Assembly: GCA_024642805.1 (NCBI GenBank)
Contig: JAHEAK010000338.1
Coordinates: forward strand, 1 to 6,072
Direction: 5' to 3'
DNA length: 6,072 nucleotides
Source: Kofleriaceae bacterium
GTDB lineage: Bacteria; Myxococcota_A; Polyangia; Haliangiales; Haliangiaceae
Part shown: piece after piece, positions 4,667 to 6,072 of the stretch
Numbering within the stretch: the stretch's first letter is position 1
Layout of the letters: the number at the start of each line of letters is the position of its first letter
Program-made: the position numbers and the translations under genes
Notes under the pieces: generated by a model
Told to the model about the DNA's origin: nothing
What the model saw: the letters and a program-made list of their open reading frames with translations, nothing else
Databases searched by the model: none

Positions 4667-6007
4667 ATGCGCATCAAGGTGTCGACACAACTCGGGTCTC
4701 TACTCTTTGCTCCACTCTTCTTGGTCGCTTGCGGCGGCGGCGACGATCCCGCAACCAATGCCGACGCCGATGTCTCGAGCAGCGCCCGCACCTACTACCA
4801 GGACGTCAAACCCATCATCGATGGCAAGTGCGGCAGCTGTCACGTCGAGGGCGGCATCGGCCCCTTCCCCATGGACACCTACGCAGACGCGGCCGCCTTT
4901 GCCGGCACCGCGATGATCGCCATCAACGAGGGCAGCATGCCGCCATGGAAGGCCGACAACGCCTGCAACGACTATCACGGCAACCGCTCGCTGAGCGCCG
5001 AGCAAAAGGCCATCTTCAACGAGTGGGTCGAGGGCGGCAAACTCGAAGGCGACGCCTCCAATGAAGCACCTGCTCTCGATCTGCAGATGCCAGAGCTCAC
5101 TCGTGTCGACTCCACACTGACCATGGCCGAGAGTTACACGCCCAACCTGGTGCCAGACGATTACCGCTGCTTCCTCTTGCCCTGGCCAGAGGAGTTCAGC
5201 GCCGACAAGTTCGTCACCGGCTTCAAGGCCTCGCCCGGCAACGCCAAGATCGTGCACCACGTCATTGCTTTCATCGCCGGGCCTGAGGCCAAAGACGAGT
5301 ACCTGGCCCTCGACGCGGCAGAGGACGGCCCGGGCTACACTTGCTTTGGTGGCTCTGGAGGCTCCGCCCAAGCAGGCCTCGGCGGTTGGGTGCCTGGCAC
5401 ACAGGGCAGCGATTTCCCTGCCGGTACTGGCATCAAGATCGCGCCTGGTTCGACCATCATCTTGCAGGTGCACTACAACACGCAGGTGGCAGGCGCTGAG
5501 GTCGATCAGACCTCGCTCGCTCTCAAGCTCGAAGACTCGGTGGAAAAGCAGGCCGCGCAAATGGGTTGGCTGAATCCGGCCTGGCTCAACGGCTCGATGC
5601 CTATCGCTGCGGGCGACGCCGCCGCCAAGCACAGCTTCAGCTTCTCGCCCGTCACCGCCTTGCAGATTCTCGGCGCCACCTCGGCCAGTGAGATCACGGT
5701 CTACGGCGCAGGTCTGCACATGCACCAGCTCGGTCACAAAGCCAAGCTCGAGCTCACTCGCGACGGCGGCCAAAAGGATTGCCTCTTGCAAATCGACGAT
5801 TGGGATTTCAACTGGCAAGGTGATTACGGCTTTCGCGAGCCCATGAAAATGAGCGCTGGCGATCAACTCGCCATTGAGTGCGAGTGGGATAACTCGCAGG
5901 GGAATCAACCCGTCATCGACGGCGACCTGCAACCGCCTCGCAACGTCAACTGGGGCGAGGGCACCCGCGACGAGATGTGCCTGGGCACCTTCTACTGGAC
6001 CGAGTAG
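4667..6007 (+). CDS. Lipoprotein with c-type heme domain fused to PHM-type copper type II ascorbate-dependent monooxygenase
   Basis: I chose ATG 4667 (446 residues) because it begins a lipoprotein signal: MRIK, hydrophobic stretch 9-21, lipobox LVAC with Cys22. The longer in-frame GTG at 4571 would bury it. A Gly/Asp/Ala tether leads to a c-type cytochrome domain (~42-128) with heme motif C55-G-S-C58-H59 and probable axial Met91 in SMPPW. Residues ~150-446 match copper type II ascorbate-dependent monooxygenases (PHM/DBH): His197-His198 (VHHVI) and His269 (QVHYN) for CuH, His351/His353 (LHMHQLGH) and Met437 (DEMC) for CuM. All six ligands are present, plus several Cys (168, 226, 372, 405, 438) suited to disulfides. 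It is predicted membrane-anchored outside the cytoplasm and to hydroxylate a C-H bond using O2, with the heme domain perhaps supplying electrons. Substrate unknown. No good SD precedes the ATG. Confidence 0.9.
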   Translation: MRIKVSTQLGSLLFAPLFLVACGGGDDPATNADADVSSSARTYYQDVKPIIDGKCGSCHVEGGIGPFPMDTYADAAAFAGTAMIAINEGSMPPWKADNACNDYHGNRSLSAEQKAIFNEWVEGGKLEGDASNEAPALDLQMPELTRVDSTLTMAESYTPNLVPDDYRCFLLPWPEEFSADKFVTGFKASPGNAKIVHHVIAFIAGPEAKDEYLALDAAEDGPGYTCFGGSGGSAQAGLGGWVPGTQGSDFPAGTGIKIAPGSTIILQVHYNTQVAGAEVDQTSLALKLEDSVEKQAAQMGWLNPAWLNGSMPIAAGDAAAKHSFSFSPVTALQILGATSASEITVYGAGLHMHQLGHKAKLELTRDGGQKDCLLQIDDWDFNWQGDYGFREPMKMSAGDQLAIECEWDNSQGNQPVIDGDLQPPRNVNWGEGTRDEMCLGTFYWTE

Positions 6008-6027
6008 ATCAGACTGCCAATATCGAA

Positions 6028-6055
6028 AAGGCCGCCTCGGTGACAAGGCGGCCTT
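6028..6055 (+). terminator. Rho-independent-type terminator hairpin
   Basis: A perfect 10-bp inverted repeat, aaggccgcct / aggcggcctt, with an 8-nt loop (6038-6045), starts 20 nt after the monooxygenase stop. It is followed by ttctct-type pyrimidines rather than a clean T run and preceded by gaaaa, so it could also work for transcription from the right on the minus strand. Confidence 0.8.
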
Positions 6056-6072
6056 CTCTACATCGGGGGGAC

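Noticed and set aside
4561..4791. Minus-strand ORF ending 24 bp before the repeat peptide, with a C-terminus containing CKVEYTWCKSASG, as a possible extra small gene of the operon.
   Set aside because: Much of it is antisense to the signal peptide of the monooxygenase, no Shine-Dalgarno precedes any of its starts, and the composition upstream looks like shadow coding. Conservation in relatives would be needed to revive it.
4700..6046. 448-codon minus-strand open frame opposite the copper monooxygenase.
   Set aside because: Antisense shadow in GC-rich DNA. The plus frame has lipobox, heme and copper motifs, and the antisense product shows no recognisable domain.

Overview
This is a GC-rich window with tightly packed genes. 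It most likely comes from a myxobacterium (Myxococcota, perhaps Nannocystis/Haliangium-like). That is an inference from three things: the short zinc-ribbon/hydrophobic-segment protein ending in a PYGAPP-type tail, the cytochrome-c/PHM-type copper monooxygenase lipoprotein, and the overall codon use. No taxonomic marker is present.

Layout: positions 1-3090 hold four plus-strand genes that look like one transcription unit. They are the C-terminal end of a patatin-like phospholipase (cut by the left edge), an NAD-dependent epimerase/dehydratase-like SDR protein, a PDZ + alpha/beta-hydrolase fusion, and a small zinc-ribbon protein with a hydrophobic segment and a Lys run. The last three overlap by 8 and 4 nt. 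Positions 3091-3187 are a short convergent intergenic stretch with an imperfect direct repeat.

The most interesting part is on the minus strand (4536 down to 3188). A two-gene operon starts with a 40-residue ORF that ordinary gene callers would miss. It is built of four-residue T/S-Q-D-L repeats, has its own ribosome binding site, and ends in a GTGA overlap with the start of a complete radical SAM/SPASM enzyme. This looks like a RiPP precursor and its maturase. The peptide has no Cys and no aromatic residue, so thioether or cyclophane chemistry on those side chains is excluded.

Divergent from it, 130 bp away, is a plus-strand lipoprotein (4667-6007). It fuses a c-type heme domain (CXXCH) to a PHM/DBH-type dicopper monooxygenase with all expected copper ligands visible, and is followed by a clear hairpin terminator. 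Whether this oxygenase acts with the peptide system is open. It shares the intergenic region, but such monooxygenases also occur without RiPP genes.
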